Assembly (NCBI RefSeq): GCF_000471905.2
Contig: NW_006499763.1
Coordinates: 483,085 to 547,084, forward strand
Direction of reading: 5' to 3'
DNA length: 64,000 bases
From: Amborella trichopoda
Lineage: Eukaryota; Streptophyta; Magnoliopsida; Amborellales; Amborellaceae
Shown: one piece after another, positions 37,601 through 46,653 of the stretch
Position numbering within the stretch: position 1 is the stretch's first letter
How the letters are laid out: every line of letters starts with the position of its first letter
Position numbers and translations under genes: made by a program
The notes under the pieces: generated by a model
What the model was told of the DNA's origin: nothing
The model's input: the letters and a program-made list of their open reading frames with translations, nothing else
Databases searched by the model: none

Positions 37601-40600
37601 TCCCAATAGAAAATTTGCTTCGTGCATCTACATGATTACATGATAATTCTTGGAACTGAGCAGAGTTCTCTATTTTGGGGAGATTTTATGCATCTTGGTT
37701 TGACCAGCTCATTCATGTGGTTGAAAATCAATAATGCCATTTGTTTCATATACATTGTTAGTCATGGAAAAAGACATGCTTTTGCTTTAAGGTAGTCTCA
37801 TGCTTGATCCTGTTGATGTACTTCTCTACAGGGAATCCACCCATGTGACAAGAGAAGAAGCATCAATGACTACAAGCCTCTGTTCCCTGCAATTGATTTT
37901 TCTTTGGCAAGTACTTTCACTCGATTTCATTTAACACTATTAATGTTCACTTCAGCTTTAACCTAGAAATTAATGTCATTGTATTTGCCTTGCTTCGACT
38001 GAAATCTTCGGCTTTGGCCTCTATAATGAAGAAAATCAAATCACTCTCTTGTAATTTGAATATACCGGTATCGATTTCCAAAACCACCCCTGATATATTT
38101 AAAATTCGTAGAAATATCCTAAAATATTAATTCAAAAAAAAATATTCTATCATTTTGTAAATGTACTCTGTAATATTCCAAATTTTGCAGAATGCACAAA
38201 AACTTTTGACTTTTTTATTGTGTTAATTTTTTTTAAATGCAACCTGCGACTTCCCATATAATCGAGCGAAGAGTCAAGTGCTTTCCTTTCCCAACCCAAA
38301 TGATGAGCCCTCGTACAAAAATTGGATAATGATGCTAGAAACCATTCGCTTTTGTGCAAATTCATTGCTCGTATTTTCTGCAATATTTAACGAGAAGAGC
38401 ATCTTCTTAGGATTATATTTAGCACATTTTGTCTTCTTAGTAAAGTGATGACATCTCATTCTGCTTGTTTTGGTGCAGATAGAAACTAATGATGACACAC
38501 TTTGGAAGGCTGACACTAGAGAAGAGATTAAAGAAGTTGCTACAAGAGGGAAGAAGTTCTTAGATTGGTAATGTGCAAGACACAAGGATATGTATTTATT
38601 TGTGTCCAGGAATGATTAATTTTAATAAAATATAATACAACAATAAGATTCTAATAGCGTCCAGTAAATAATTAGATCATATTATATAACCATATTACAT
38701 TGTTTAGGTGACCTTGTGTGTGTGTCGACAGAGAGACAAAAGAGGGGGGGGCGGGGGGGGGCGATGATTTTGTGATTCCCACCACCCATAACATGGGTGT
38801 AGATAACAATCTCATATATATAATGCATGGGAATGATTTGAGAATTTTTCAAAAACAAATAAAAAAGGAAATGATTGAGCAAGAAATTGGCCTTCTGATT
38901 CAGTGTAAGAATGGTCCGCAACAGTTGTATGCTATTGAACTTTGAGATTCCAGTGTACTATCAGTATCTCAAATTTTTTGGATAGGGATTTAAGAGGTGT
39001 GTAGACCTTTTTGTACATAATAACACAATGGGTAGTTTTAACTAAACATCTCCCATAATGTATTACTAGTGTGCATCTCTATGCATATTTATGTTTGCAC
39101 ACATGCTTTGTATATTTCACTAAGCGGCTATTATATGAATATAGAGATAATTCTAATGTAAAGAAACAAAGCCATTTTCTTATTATGGAAATATCTATTT
39201 GTGTTTCTTAAGATTAAGCCATTCACTACCAATTCCCTTCATTTTCCTCAACATTCTCAATCATTTTCCTTTTTTGATATCATGTCATCTCTGAGCTATA
39301 CTTCCTTCTTTAATTTCCCATATTGGTGATCATGCTTTATACTACATCTTTGTAAATTAATATTATTTAGGTGTAAATGGGTCCTTCGCCATACTCACTT
39401 CAAAAGTGTTCCTATGAATTGTTGCTTTGTCCAGATATTTTTGGTGAAATAGGAAAAGCTATAATGTGAAAGCTTGCTTTTATGCCAGGATATTTAGCAA
39501 GAAGCCTTTCTTATTTCTTAGGTTAACATTTGGACCCGCCTCCTTTACATTCGATTAATAAGGCTGCATAAACTTTGCTTAACATCATTTTCACCTTATA
39601 CATTCACACTAAAGGCGACAGGAAAATTGTTTTATTTTGAGAAGAAAAGGATAGGACTGAGATACTGTGACATTATAATAAAGCTTGTTATATAACAGGT
39701 TGTGGACTCGTCCAGAGAAGGAGATTGCTGTTGTTACACATAGTGGGTATTTGGTGCATACACTGGATTTGTTTGGGAACGACTGTCATCCATCTATCAA
39801 AGAAGAAATTACCAAACCGTGAGTACTGAATGATTGTTTCTGAGGACAATTTCTTAAGTTTTGTTTTTTTTTTTTTGAAGAAAACTTGAAGCTTAATCTA
39901 TATCTGGCCTTACTCTTGACTTCACGTATCAGATCCTAGAACACATGGAATATCTTTCCGAGGTTTATTACATGACACTCTTTATTGTAGGAAGCTATGA
40001 ATTTCACGTTTGGATAGTGGAAATTTTTATTTCACGTTTGGATAGTGGAAATTTTTACTTTATGGATCATTGGGTTCACTTCATATGTTTCATAAATGCA
40101 TTCTTATCTTTATTTTACTTGGTCTTAATTTCAAATTATTTTCATCTTCCATCTTTGTCCATTGAAAACTCAATTATAAATTGTGCCTTTCTATTATTCT
40201 CTCTGAAGTTCTCTTCCCTCACAGTGGTTGCAATTTATATATCATTCAATTTAAAGGAACTTGTTCTCTCCTTTCTGTAGAAAACTTTATATTTTTGGTT
40301 TTTGGGCCGCCTGTTTGGGCTTAGCTTTGGTATATGAAAGTTTTGCATTATATGTTTTGAATGGAAGCTATGTATCGTCATTTGCTAAAGGTTCTGTTGC
40401 AGTAACGCATGCCTTCATTCTTGTGGTGCATGTAGGTTTGTATTGTCCTTCCTTGGGTTAACATCAAAGTGTTGCATATTTTCTTAAATCAATATCTCTA
40501 GTAGTATCACTGCAAACCCTCAAATTTCATAAGAGTAGGAAAGGGGAAATATTTTGGTTGGTATTGTCATAGATTCAAGGAATGCTTAAGATGTGAATGC

Positions 40601-42789
40601 TTGATGAGGATTCTTTCTCTGGTTCATTGGTCTCTTCTAATGATTTGTGACACCTGAAGTTCTTATACCAGTTTATTCACACTTTCTTACGTGAAACGTT
40701 CATACTTAACAGAATCATGAAAAAAAGGGAAAACTCACATCCACCCCCAACTGATATCGAACCCTAGAAAAAATACCTTGTCTTTTGGTGAACATCAAAA
40801 ACCCAAATTTTACTTTCTTCTCAACATACTCCCCACGTGCATTCTTAAGTTAGTTTCGGACTAAAATTCTCCTTATATATGTAATTTTAAAAAAAAAAAA
40901 TTAACGGTGAGGCTCTCAGTCTTGGATAATAAGTGAACTCACCATATCCATAGCCCGGAGTTTCAGCAGATATTGCTAAGTTCCTGCAGAACCCACCTTA
41001 TAACCAGCTAAGGAGATCTCTACTTTCAATGATACTCTTACAGCAATAGAATCTCTGAAATAGAATTTCCAGCGCTACTTCTTTCAGGCGATTTAGCTGG
41101 GAAAGCTCTGAAATAGTGTTCAGAAATACCTTGAGAATCCAGGCTATGGTGTATTTGTGAGCAGAGAGGTCAATATTCATATCCCAGAATATGTTAGTTT
41201 GATTAGTCATATCCCAGAATATGTTTGACCAATCAATTAGGGAAAAGAAGTCAGTCTTGTCTTCAAGAATCTGATAACTGAATCAGCTGGAAAATCAATT
41301 TCTGGCCTGAAATTCCAGTCACAAATGCCCACAAAGCTGGCATCTTTTGAGCAAAGGAGATCCTCTGAGAAAACGTCTGAAGTTGAGGACATTTGAAACG
41401 ATTCAATTGATAAAGTCAATTATCTTTTTCAATGGCCAACAGTTCTTAAAGCCAAGGTGATGAGTTTCTCAACAATGAGAACAATTGCAGCAACCCACAA
41501 AGTAGCAGTAACAGGGGTTGGGCACTTTTTGCATTTCTTGCTCATTTATTTTGTGCTACTTTTTTTTGCCGGTGTTCCTCTCTTTTGGACTGCCTCTTTG
41601 TTGTGTTTCTTCCTGTTGTATATCCCTCTCTGAGGTGCCCCCTACCTAGCAGTAACAGGGGTGGGCACTTTTTGCATTTCTTGCTCATTTATTTTGTGCT
41701 ACTTTTTTTGTCAATGTTCCTCTCTTTTGGACTGCCTCTTTGTTGTGTTTCTCTCTCGAATAGCCCTCTCTTAGGTGCCCCATGTTTTAGTAGGTCATTT
41801 CTCTCATCGCCCTCTTCTCCTTTGTGTTTCTCAGCTGGATTGTCCCTTCTTCTCTCTAGAATTGCCCATTTCTTGTATTCTCTCTCTAGAATTGCCCTTT
41901 TTGGCATTTGTCTCTGTAGAATCGCCCTTTCTGATGTTCCACTATGCTCATTTTCCCCCTTTATATCCTCTGTTGTTGAAACTCACCGGATTCCAGCCAG
42001 ATTCCCTGAAAATTGAAGCTGTTAGTTCCAGAAGTTGGGTTCACTGGAAACTCAGAGGAGCTTGAAACTCGCCAGGATCTGGCCAAATCAACTGCATATA
42101 TTTACAGAGGAGTGCATTGAAGGATTGTTTAGGCATCTGCCTGTGAATTGCCTGAAAGAGCTGGAGAAAATGGAACTTGAGCATTTTTCTTGTTTGTTTT
42201 AGAGATTTATTTTATTTCATTTTCAGTTTCAGTAAATAGTACAGGAAAAGCCCAAAATATTTCAGAGCTTTTTTCTTGTTCATTTTTGCGATTTTCTGAT
42301 TTGGCCACTCTTCCTAAAAGGATATTTCGGTCCGAGGATAGCTTGAAAAGCTATCTGGGGGCTAGTTGAGAAGAAGTAAAAAGTTGGGTTTCTGTTGTTT
42401 ACGCTAAAAGGGTTCCGAGGTTTTTGTATGGTTGGACAATCGTTGGGGATTGTATATGAATTTCCAAAAATAAAAAAGAACCACTAATACATGGGCCAAC
42501 TCATGTTGATGCCGGAATATTTTATGTACTCTTTAACTCTCTAATCTCTGTTTTGCCTTCATTTCTATCCTGAACCAATTAATTTTATGAAGTTGAACCC
42601 CATTTTTCATGAACCTAATGCATGGGAATGCTTGAGCAGCATTCACATTCTGTTTCGCCTTGACTCTGTCAGATTCTTCCATCGTTACTTATTGGACATG
42701 TTTGATTTTCCTTGCTGATTTCAGGTTTGCAAATTGCGAGCTTCGATCAATGGTTATCGTAGACAAAGGGTGAGCTCTTATGATTAACC

Positions 42790-42836
<47 letters not shown>

Positions 42837-43048
42837 ACAAAGTTTTCAACTTTTGTACAGAATAGTTGGCAGCAATATTTCAACTAATGATTTTTCTTTT
42901 ACAAAGTTTTCTATTGTGACTTTTGTTGTGCAGAATGATTGGCAGCAATATTTCAACTGATGATTTTCCAGGAAAGAAACCTCCTGGTGTAGATGTGCCT
43001 AGTGATTTTGCGCATGTGAATCAACCAGATGGACCTGGAGAAAACTAA
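22393..43048 (+). CDS. Phosphoglycerate mutase-like protein (histidine phosphatase superfamily), 9 coding exons
   Basis: Coding exons are 22393-22452, 22633-22740, 23420-23499, 33086-33248, 37832-37906, 38479-38567, 39699-39818, 42725-42769 and 42934-43048. Together they give 855 nt, that is 284 residues plus a TAA stop. Seen directly: LVRHGQG at residues 20-26 with the phospho-accepting His23, SPLLR at 79-83, CDKRRS at 142-147 and VVTHSG at 203-208 with the second catalytic His206. E135 is a candidate proton donor. From family knowledge, the layout matches the plant phosphoglycerate mutase-like protein 1 group (Arabidopsis At2g17280/At5g64460 type, from memory), small proteins of branch 1 of the superfamily. 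The true substrate of this group is not settled, so mutase activity should not be assumed. No signal peptide or membrane segment is visible, so it is probably cytosolic. The start codon gives the family's usual short lead before the RHG motif. All splice sites are GT-AG except intron 5, which is GC-AG. I am confident of the family and the exon chain, less so of the UTRs. Confidence 0.93.
22453..22632 (+). other. Intron 1: 180 bp, in frame and free of stops
   Basis: Has GT-AG ends, a length divisible by three, and no stop codon in the coding frame. If retained it would add 60 mostly hydrophobic residues between Leu20 and Val21, directly before the RHG motif. It is T-rich, as plant introns are. 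Confidence 0.8.
22633..22740 (+). CDS. Mutase-like gene, coding exon 2 (residues 21-56), RHG catalytic motif
   Basis: Encodes VRHGQGFHNVAGE and runs to LTPLGWEQ, with catalytic Arg22 and His23. It starts in phase 0 after ATGCAG, and its first six bases GTAAGA also match a donor consensus. It ends CAG|GTATGA at 22741. Confidence 0.95.
23420..23499 (+). CDS. Mutase-like gene, coding exon 3 (residues 57-83)
   Basis: Begins VDKLRKHVH and ends with TSPLLR. The last Arg codon (83) is split AG|G across the 9.6-kb intron 3. The donor is AAG|GTAAAG at 23500. Confidence 0.93.
23545..23574. repeat. (CT)n microsatellite in intron 3
   Basis: Uninterrupted CT dinucleotides shortly after the exon 3 donor. 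Confidence 0.95.
23626..23786. mobile_element. 161-bp MITE with 9-bp target duplication, in intron 3
   Basis: The ends are imperfect inverted repeats, GGGAAATTGATCAAAATAC at the left and its rough complement ending AATTTTCCC at the right. It is flanked by an exact direct repeat TATCATTGA (23617-23625 and 23787-23795). A 9-bp duplication is the mark of Mutator-like transposition. No coding capacity. Confidence 0.85.
24735..26470 (-). mobile_element. RTE-clade LINE fragment in intron 3
   Basis: Read on the minus strand, 25724-26014 gives a reverse transcriptase piece (KFMSHTMKMWERIIEQQLRH, then SENQF, GRST and a block like MVFINLEKAY), and 24850-25065 gives the RTE C-terminal block (NLGMAPIGNKMRESRPRW). 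Both are typical of plant RTE LINEs. The 3' end lies at the left, near a TCATCATT tract that is the complement of the ATGATGA-type RTE tail. The endonuclease half is missing, so it is 5'-truncated. Many stops and frame changes show it is dead. Confidence 0.85.
26471..28640. other. Unassigned part of intron 3
   Basis: Ordinary AT-rich intron sequence between the first RTE copy and the assembly gap. It has a T16 tract near 27390 and a GA-rich patch near 27640-27860. Short open frames here show no recognisable domain. Confidence 0.5.
28704..29269. other. Assembly gap (566 N) inside a (GA)n microsatellite
   Basis: The run of N is bounded by GA repeats on both sides. The same 14 bases, GGAGCATTCTTATC, occur just left of the gap (about 28690) and again at 29297, so the gap edges may be the same locus assembled twice. 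Confidence 0.95.
29705..32960 (-). mobile_element. Nearly full-length RTE-clade LINE in intron 3
   Basis: On the minus strand the parts run in order: a 5' leader (near 32960-32650), an endonuclease piece at 32151-32417 (KVVDVKRVSNR, INVISAYAPQVGLEDRIKR, HLNEHVG), a reverse transcriptase region about 30600-31300 and the RTE C-terminal block about 29850-30150. The APE-type endonuclease and RT order and the wording match plant RTE elements. Length about 3.2 kb is close to full size. It is broken by many stops and shifts and by an 84-bp tandem duplication (about 31890-32040). It lies antisense to the host gene in intron 3. Confidence 0.85.
32951..32978. repeat. (TA)n microsatellite
   Basis: A run of alternating TA just beyond the RTE 5' end, about 110 bp before exon 4. 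Confidence 0.9.
33086..33248 (+). CDS. Mutase-like gene, coding exon 4 (residues 83-137)
   Basis: Begins with TMQTAVGVFGG, which directly continues the SPLLR motif, and ends with EDCREHL. The frame is kept across a very long intron (23500-33085). It holds E135, the likely general acid. The donor is TTG|GTGCGT at 33249. Confidence 0.93.
33249..35930. other. Intron 4, left part, no recognised element
   Basis: Intronic sequence. The stretch 34560-35350 is GC-richer than its surroundings and has several minus-strand open frames of 60-80 codons that I cannot assign. 35690-35745 is a small CCGGTT/ACTGGT word island, followed by a (GAAAA)-type A-rich tract at 35755-35822. Confidence 0.5.
35935..36431 (+). 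mobile_element. RTE LINE 3' fragment in intron 4
   Basis: The + strand reads the RTE C-terminal region: MRLKGKFYRIGMRLALFYGA, then AEMRMLKCISGKTRRDRIQN and LGVAPIGDKMRESRLRWPGH. It ends at the conserved AATTGGGA...GATGATGAC tail. It is 5'-truncated to about 500 bp, as is usual for LINE insertions, and decayed. Confidence 0.88.
36820..37123 (+). mobile_element. Second RTE LINE 3' fragment in intron 4
   Basis: The last 300 bp of an RTE-like element in the same orientation as the copy ending at 36431. It includes the complement of the GNKMKESRSRW block and a terminal GATGGTGATGATGATA tail. It is an independent insertion, more diverged than its neighbour. Confidence 0.8.
37832..37906 (+). CDS. 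Mutase-like gene, coding exon 5 (residues 138-162)
   Basis: Encodes GIHPCDKRRSINDYKPLF and ends AIDFSL. The HPCDKRRS basic motif is a group signature. Only a GC donor (TTG|GCAAGT at 37907) keeps the frame into exon 6; the GT four bases further would shift it. Confidence 0.92.
37907..38478 (+). other. Intron 5: GC-AG intron
   Basis: The donor reads TTG|GCAAGT, the usual donor consensus apart from C at position 2, which is the pattern of functional GC-AG introns. The acceptor is GTGCAG. Only this donor preserves the frame between the conserved AIDFSL and IETNDDTLW. Confidence 0.85.
38479..38567 (+). CDS. Mutase-like gene, coding exon 6 (residues 163-192)
   Basis: Begins IETNDDTLW and ends KKFLD plus two bases of the Trp192 codon. 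The acceptor is GTGCAG|ATAGAA and the donor ATTG|GTAATG. Confidence 0.92.
39699..39818 (+). CDS. Mutase-like gene, coding exon 7 (residues 192-232), second catalytic His
   Basis: Encodes LWTRPEKEIAVVTHSGYLVH. His206 in THSG is the second active-site histidine of the superfamily. The Pro232 codon is split CC|G at the donor GTGAGT. Confidence 0.95.
39819..42724. other. Intron 7 with small duplications and an unidentified insertion-like block
   Basis: This 2.9-kb intron holds a 33-bp tandem duplication at about 40002-40065 and a direct duplication of about 140 bp (about 41510-41640 and 41650-41775, both carrying GTGCTACTTTTTTTG). The block 40920-42430 is less AT-rich than the rest of the intron and may be an inserted element, but I recognise no domain or terminal repeat. 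Confidence 0.55.
42725..42769 (+). CDS. Mutase-like gene, coding exon 8 (residues 232-247)
   Basis: A 45-base exon encoding FANCELRSMVIVDK, equivalent to the family's conserved last strand (FxNCELRSMV). It ends with two bases of Gly247 before GTGAGC. It is a microexon-sized piece held by a 2.9-kb intron on one side and a 164-bp intron on the other. Confidence 0.92.
42792..42834. repeat. (CT)n microsatellite in intron 8
   Basis: About 21 CT units starting 22 bases after the exon 8 donor. In the sense strand they form a long pyrimidine tract inside a 164-bp intron. Confidence 0.95.
42835..42968 (+). repeat. Tandem duplication across the exon 9 acceptor
   Basis: Copy 1 (42835-42894) and copy 2 (42899-42968) both run TTACAAAGTTTT...ACAG/GCAG, then AAT(A/G), GTTGG or ATTGG, CAGCAATATTTCAACT. 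The upstream copy therefore carries a second plausible acceptor at 42860. Confidence 0.85.
42934..43048 (+). CDS. Mutase-like gene, coding exon 9 (residues 247-284) and stop
   Basis: Encodes a hydrophilic tail rich in Pro, Gly and Asp, ending DGPGEN and TAA at 43046-43048. The tail is weakly conserved in the family. The acceptor is TGTGCAG|AATGAT; a near copy of this junction lies 73 bases upstream. Confidence 0.9.
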
Positions 43049-43400
43049 AATGACTGGTGCCTTGAACCTTTCTGGTATTTGAGGGTCTTCATCCTCACCA
43101 TCATTTTGTCAGCAAAAGCAAGTGCCCCTTTCAGGTGAACTCTTGCTCGAGCTACTGTGGTCAAGACCTTAAGAGTTTGATTGGTTAACTCTTATCGACC
43201 ACATTTTGTTTTTACCTATTTGCGAGAGGTAAGTTAGTCGCATATTTTTTCCTGGAGGAACTGAGAAAGAAGTCTCTATGGGCTTCTGAGACAGATTTTT
43301 ATGTCTCAAAGTCTGCAATTTGAGTGTGAACTCCAGATTATTGTTGAAGTCCATTCCTATTGTCTAGTAGTGTGGTGTTCATGTATACAAAATACTCCTT
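43049..43400 (+). other. 3' UTR of the mutase-like gene (end uncertain)
   Basis: Sequence after the stop, with moderate base composition and T-rich stretches. No exact AATAAA is seen in the first 350 bases, so the poly(A) site is not fixed; plant genes often lack the canonical hexamer. The end near 43400 is a guess. Confidence 0.35.
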
Positions 43401-43719
43401 TATATGGAGATGGGTCATATACAGAGGAACTACTAGGACTCTGAGAAAACATGATTATGGAGAAAACAACACGAAACTTATCCAAATACTCATTATAGAT
43501 TAACTACTTTAACATTCTACTCATATCTTCTTATTTAATTTCAAAATACCTATCAAAAGACACGTGATCGTGAATTGGGATAGTTGCAAATAGGTAATAT
43601 TTCATCGCAGTATTTTGATAAATTTCTCTAAAACAAATAACATAAACATAAAAACAATCAGCAAAATATCTCAATTTTAATCCCCAATTTGAGTTGATGA
43701 TTGTTATCAAGACTAGGCT

Positions 43720-44095
43720 GAATTGGTGATCCATCTAACCAAATTACCAACCGGTGCTTTGGCCAGTAGTAAAAACTAGGTTTGGTTGAAAATTGATTAG
43801 AACCAAGTTTTGACTGATTTTGGCCGGTTGAACCCGACTAGTTTTAATTAACTTGACTATCTAGATGAAGTTTGGCAATTTTGTTTATATTTTAAAAATC
43901 AGGTCTAATTGATTTGACCAGTGATTAGACCGGTTTTGATAGGAGCAAACCTCTCACTAATATGGTGGCCAGTCGGTTCCTGATTAACAAGTTTTTTGGG
44001 GCATTGACATAAATGGTTTTTTGGTGGGGCATTCACATGGAATATCGTTTGTTAGTGGGGCATTCGCATGGAACATGGTTTGTTAAAGAGTACTG
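43720..44095. repeat. CCGGTT word island and 30-odd-bp repeats downstream of the gene
   Basis: 43740-43985 repeats ACCGGT, GGCCGGTTGAA and GACCGGTTTTGAT. 43995-44090 has three degenerate units around GGGGCATTCACATGGAA. Confidence 0.6.
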
Positions 44096-44099
44096 AGAA

Positions 44100-45000
44100 A
44101 AATTTTGGCCTGCTTGGCCTTAGGACCTTGAAGATTTCTCTGCTTTACCTATCCAATGGTGGCCATTACGCCTGCACTGTCATTCATTTGCGGCGTGGTG
44201 TGGCACACCCACCGGACCCAACTCCCATAACTATAAAGTTAAATTATTTATTTTTATATTGATGATTCTTAATTTGTTGAGCACGGTGCTAGTTTTTTGT
44301 ATAGGTACTCGTTGGTAAGATTTTCTAAAACTATACGATGTCCATACTTTCTGTGTCAATTTTGGCAACCGATTCTGTGTTATAGAAGATGTGTACAAAT
44401 GCCGGAAAATGGTGTCAGGAGCTCAAATTGCGAGTATGATGTTTTTTTTTTTGGCATCGACGACTTTCTTTTTTGTTATTTATTCTCTGTATTTAGTTCT
44501 TATTTAGAGTTTGAAAGTAGGGTTGTTCTATAAATGACCAGTGCTGTAGTGTTGAGGTTAGTAATTTGAAGGTTTTATGCTTGTGTTTCGTGGTTCTCAC
44601 CAAAAAATAGCCAATGGGGCTCAGCTTGTGAGCTCCTACCTATTTTGGTCAATCCGTCTGTGATTTTCTTGTTTCTCTTCGATGTGTTCCATTTACATGT
44701 TGACTAAGCTGTATAAAAACTTTATTGAGTATATTATAGGACGCCATGTGAGTGATGTGTTTATCATCCGTTTCTGATAGTGTACTCTTGGGATAAACTT
44801 GCTCATGATGTTTTTTTTTTTCTTTTTGGATATGAGAAATTTCGAACTCCAGTAAGCTACACCCTTTCTAGCTGACCCATAGACCAACTCATTTGCATCT
44901 CTGTAAACATGATATTGAAAGGAATCCCTTCATCCATGATAATCACCCTTTGCCCATGATGGATTTCAGTGACATAATTTTTGTCCACCTATATCATTTG
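44100..45000. other. Intergenic DNA without recognised features
   Basis: Nothing supported. Confidence 0.5.
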
Positions 45001-45008
45001 AGGAACTG

Positions 45009-45910
45009 AAGAACGCGGTTAGCATGCGGCTAGCCCGCTTATTGTAGAAATGCGAGCTTGCAATAAATATATTTTTAATATAATTTGATCCTAATTTTTA
45101 GAGAATATATAATCTTTAGCATGGAGATAATGAATATGAAAAAAAAAAAATGAAAAATAGAAATAATAATTGTATTAAAAAAGAAAAAGGCTTTCATAGA
45201 GTTGAGGCTCTAAATAATTAAATTAGAGCCCACCACAAAAATTTCTTCACTAGGAGAGGTTGTTTTGATGCCCAAATATCTTCAAATCGATCATCTCGGT
45301 ATCAAGATGCACTGACACGAGGGCTTGCAATAAATATATTTTTAATATATTTTGATCCTAATTTTTACAGAATATATAATCGTTAGCATGGAGATAATGA
45401 ATATGAAAAAAAAAATGAAAAATAGAAATAATAACTGTATTAAAAAAGATAAAGGTTTTCATAGAGTTGAGGCTCTAAATAATCAAATTAGAGCCCACCA
45501 CAAAAATTTCTTTACTAGGAGAGGTTGTTTTGATGCCCAAATATCCTCAAATTGATCATCTCGGTATCAAGATGCACGGACATGAAAAAAAAATGGATTT
45601 CAAGTTTTTGAAATAGTGCATCTTGTAACGTATTTTTGGACCGTCAATTTTCAAGATTTTTAAGTTTTCATCGAATTATCCTATTTTTAAAGCTTTAAAT
45701 TTTTATAATTAAAAATAAAAATAAACTTTAAGGCTATCACAAAGATTTTCAGTATTGAAACCACATTCCTCGACATTATTTGAAGGTGCGCTTTTACTTT
45801 GATTGTTTGGAGCCTCGGCTTTATACAAACAACACCTTTAGAGCCTCGGCTCTATACAAACAACACCCTACTTGATTAGAGTCTTGGCTCTATCCCAACA
45901 ACACCTTAAA
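45009..45910 (+). mobile_element. Chimeric block: MULE-type MITE half joined to a second MITE family, partly duplicated
   Basis: 45009-45180 matches the left half of family 1 (GAACGCGGTTAGCATGCGG, TTGATCCTAATTTTTAGAG). At about 45190 it passes into family 2 (GAGTTGAGGCTCTAAATAAT, AGAGGTTGTTTTGATGCCC). The segment from GGCTTGCAATAAATA through CATCTCGGTATCAAGATGCA is duplicated with a period of about 285 bp (first copy near 45055-45320, second 45325-45590). The right end, with GAGCCTCGGCT repeated three times (45810-45890), is the family 2 terminal region. Confidence 0.75.
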
Positions 45911-46008
45911 ATGAATGTTGTGTATGGATGTGGATAGAAAGGGTATAAAAGAGGATATGCCGAAGAAATGATGTCCCACGAAAACAAAAGTGTCACATAA
46001 GATATTGA

Positions 46009-46246
46009 GGGGCTGGACCGCATTTCTACAATTTGCGGCCATCTAAAAACAATTGTAACAATATTTTTTTAATATAATTATTATTTTTAATTTTCAATTT
46101 TCTTTTCATATTCATGATCTCCATATTAAATGTTATATATTGGCTAATAATTAGGATCAAATTATATTTAAAAAATATATTTATTGCCACGCCTACAAAC
46201 CTACAATATGCGGGCATTTGCGGGCTGGCCGCATAGAAACTTTGTA
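46009..46246 (-). mobile_element. MULE-type MITE (family 1), minus-strand copy
   Basis: Complement of the family: CTGGACCGCATTTCTACAA at the left, ATTAGGATCAAATTATATTT inside, and GGCCGCATAGAAAC at the right. Internally shortened. No clear target duplication. Confidence 0.75.
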
Positions 46247-46389
46247 CTATCATCATTATTGTTGATGACTCACTATCCACTTTTGATAGTCCGTCATTTG
46301 TTCTCAATTGGTTCATATTTAAGGCTTGCGAGGGCCCCAGAGATTCAGCCTACCATCAAGAACTAGGGCACTCCACCCTGTGTTTTGTA

Positions 46390-46606
46390 TATAATGAGGT
46401 AATTTGCTTTTTACCTTTTGATACAAGGTGATCATAATTCTTTACAATCATTTGATGTGAAATTTGATAGCTTGGATATGTCATAAAGTTTTAAAAAATT
46501 TTGTTTGGACTTAGTCAATAGAATAATTACACTCATCCAATTTCACATCCAATAGTCAAGATTAAGGTGACTATTTTGTATCAAAGATAAATGGTCTCAT
46601 TTTATA
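46390..46606. mobile_element. MITE family 3, copy 1
   Basis: About 210 bp with inverted ends of about 60 bp. The left end carries GATACAAGGTGATCA and TTTGATGTGAAATTTGA. The right end carries their complements (CAATTTCACATCCAAT, TATCAAAGATAAATGG, TCTCATTTTATA). Also found at 49625 and 62883. Confidence 0.8.
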
Positions 46607-46653
46607 CTTTTCTTTTTTTCTTTCTAGTTTTTCTTTAAGCCTAATAGACCTGG

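Noticed and set aside
41585-42065. Two overlapping + strand open frames of 96-143 codons in intron 7
   Set aside because: They arise from a TC-rich, internally duplicated stretch and give low-complexity Leu/Ser/Phe/Pro proteins with no family resemblance.
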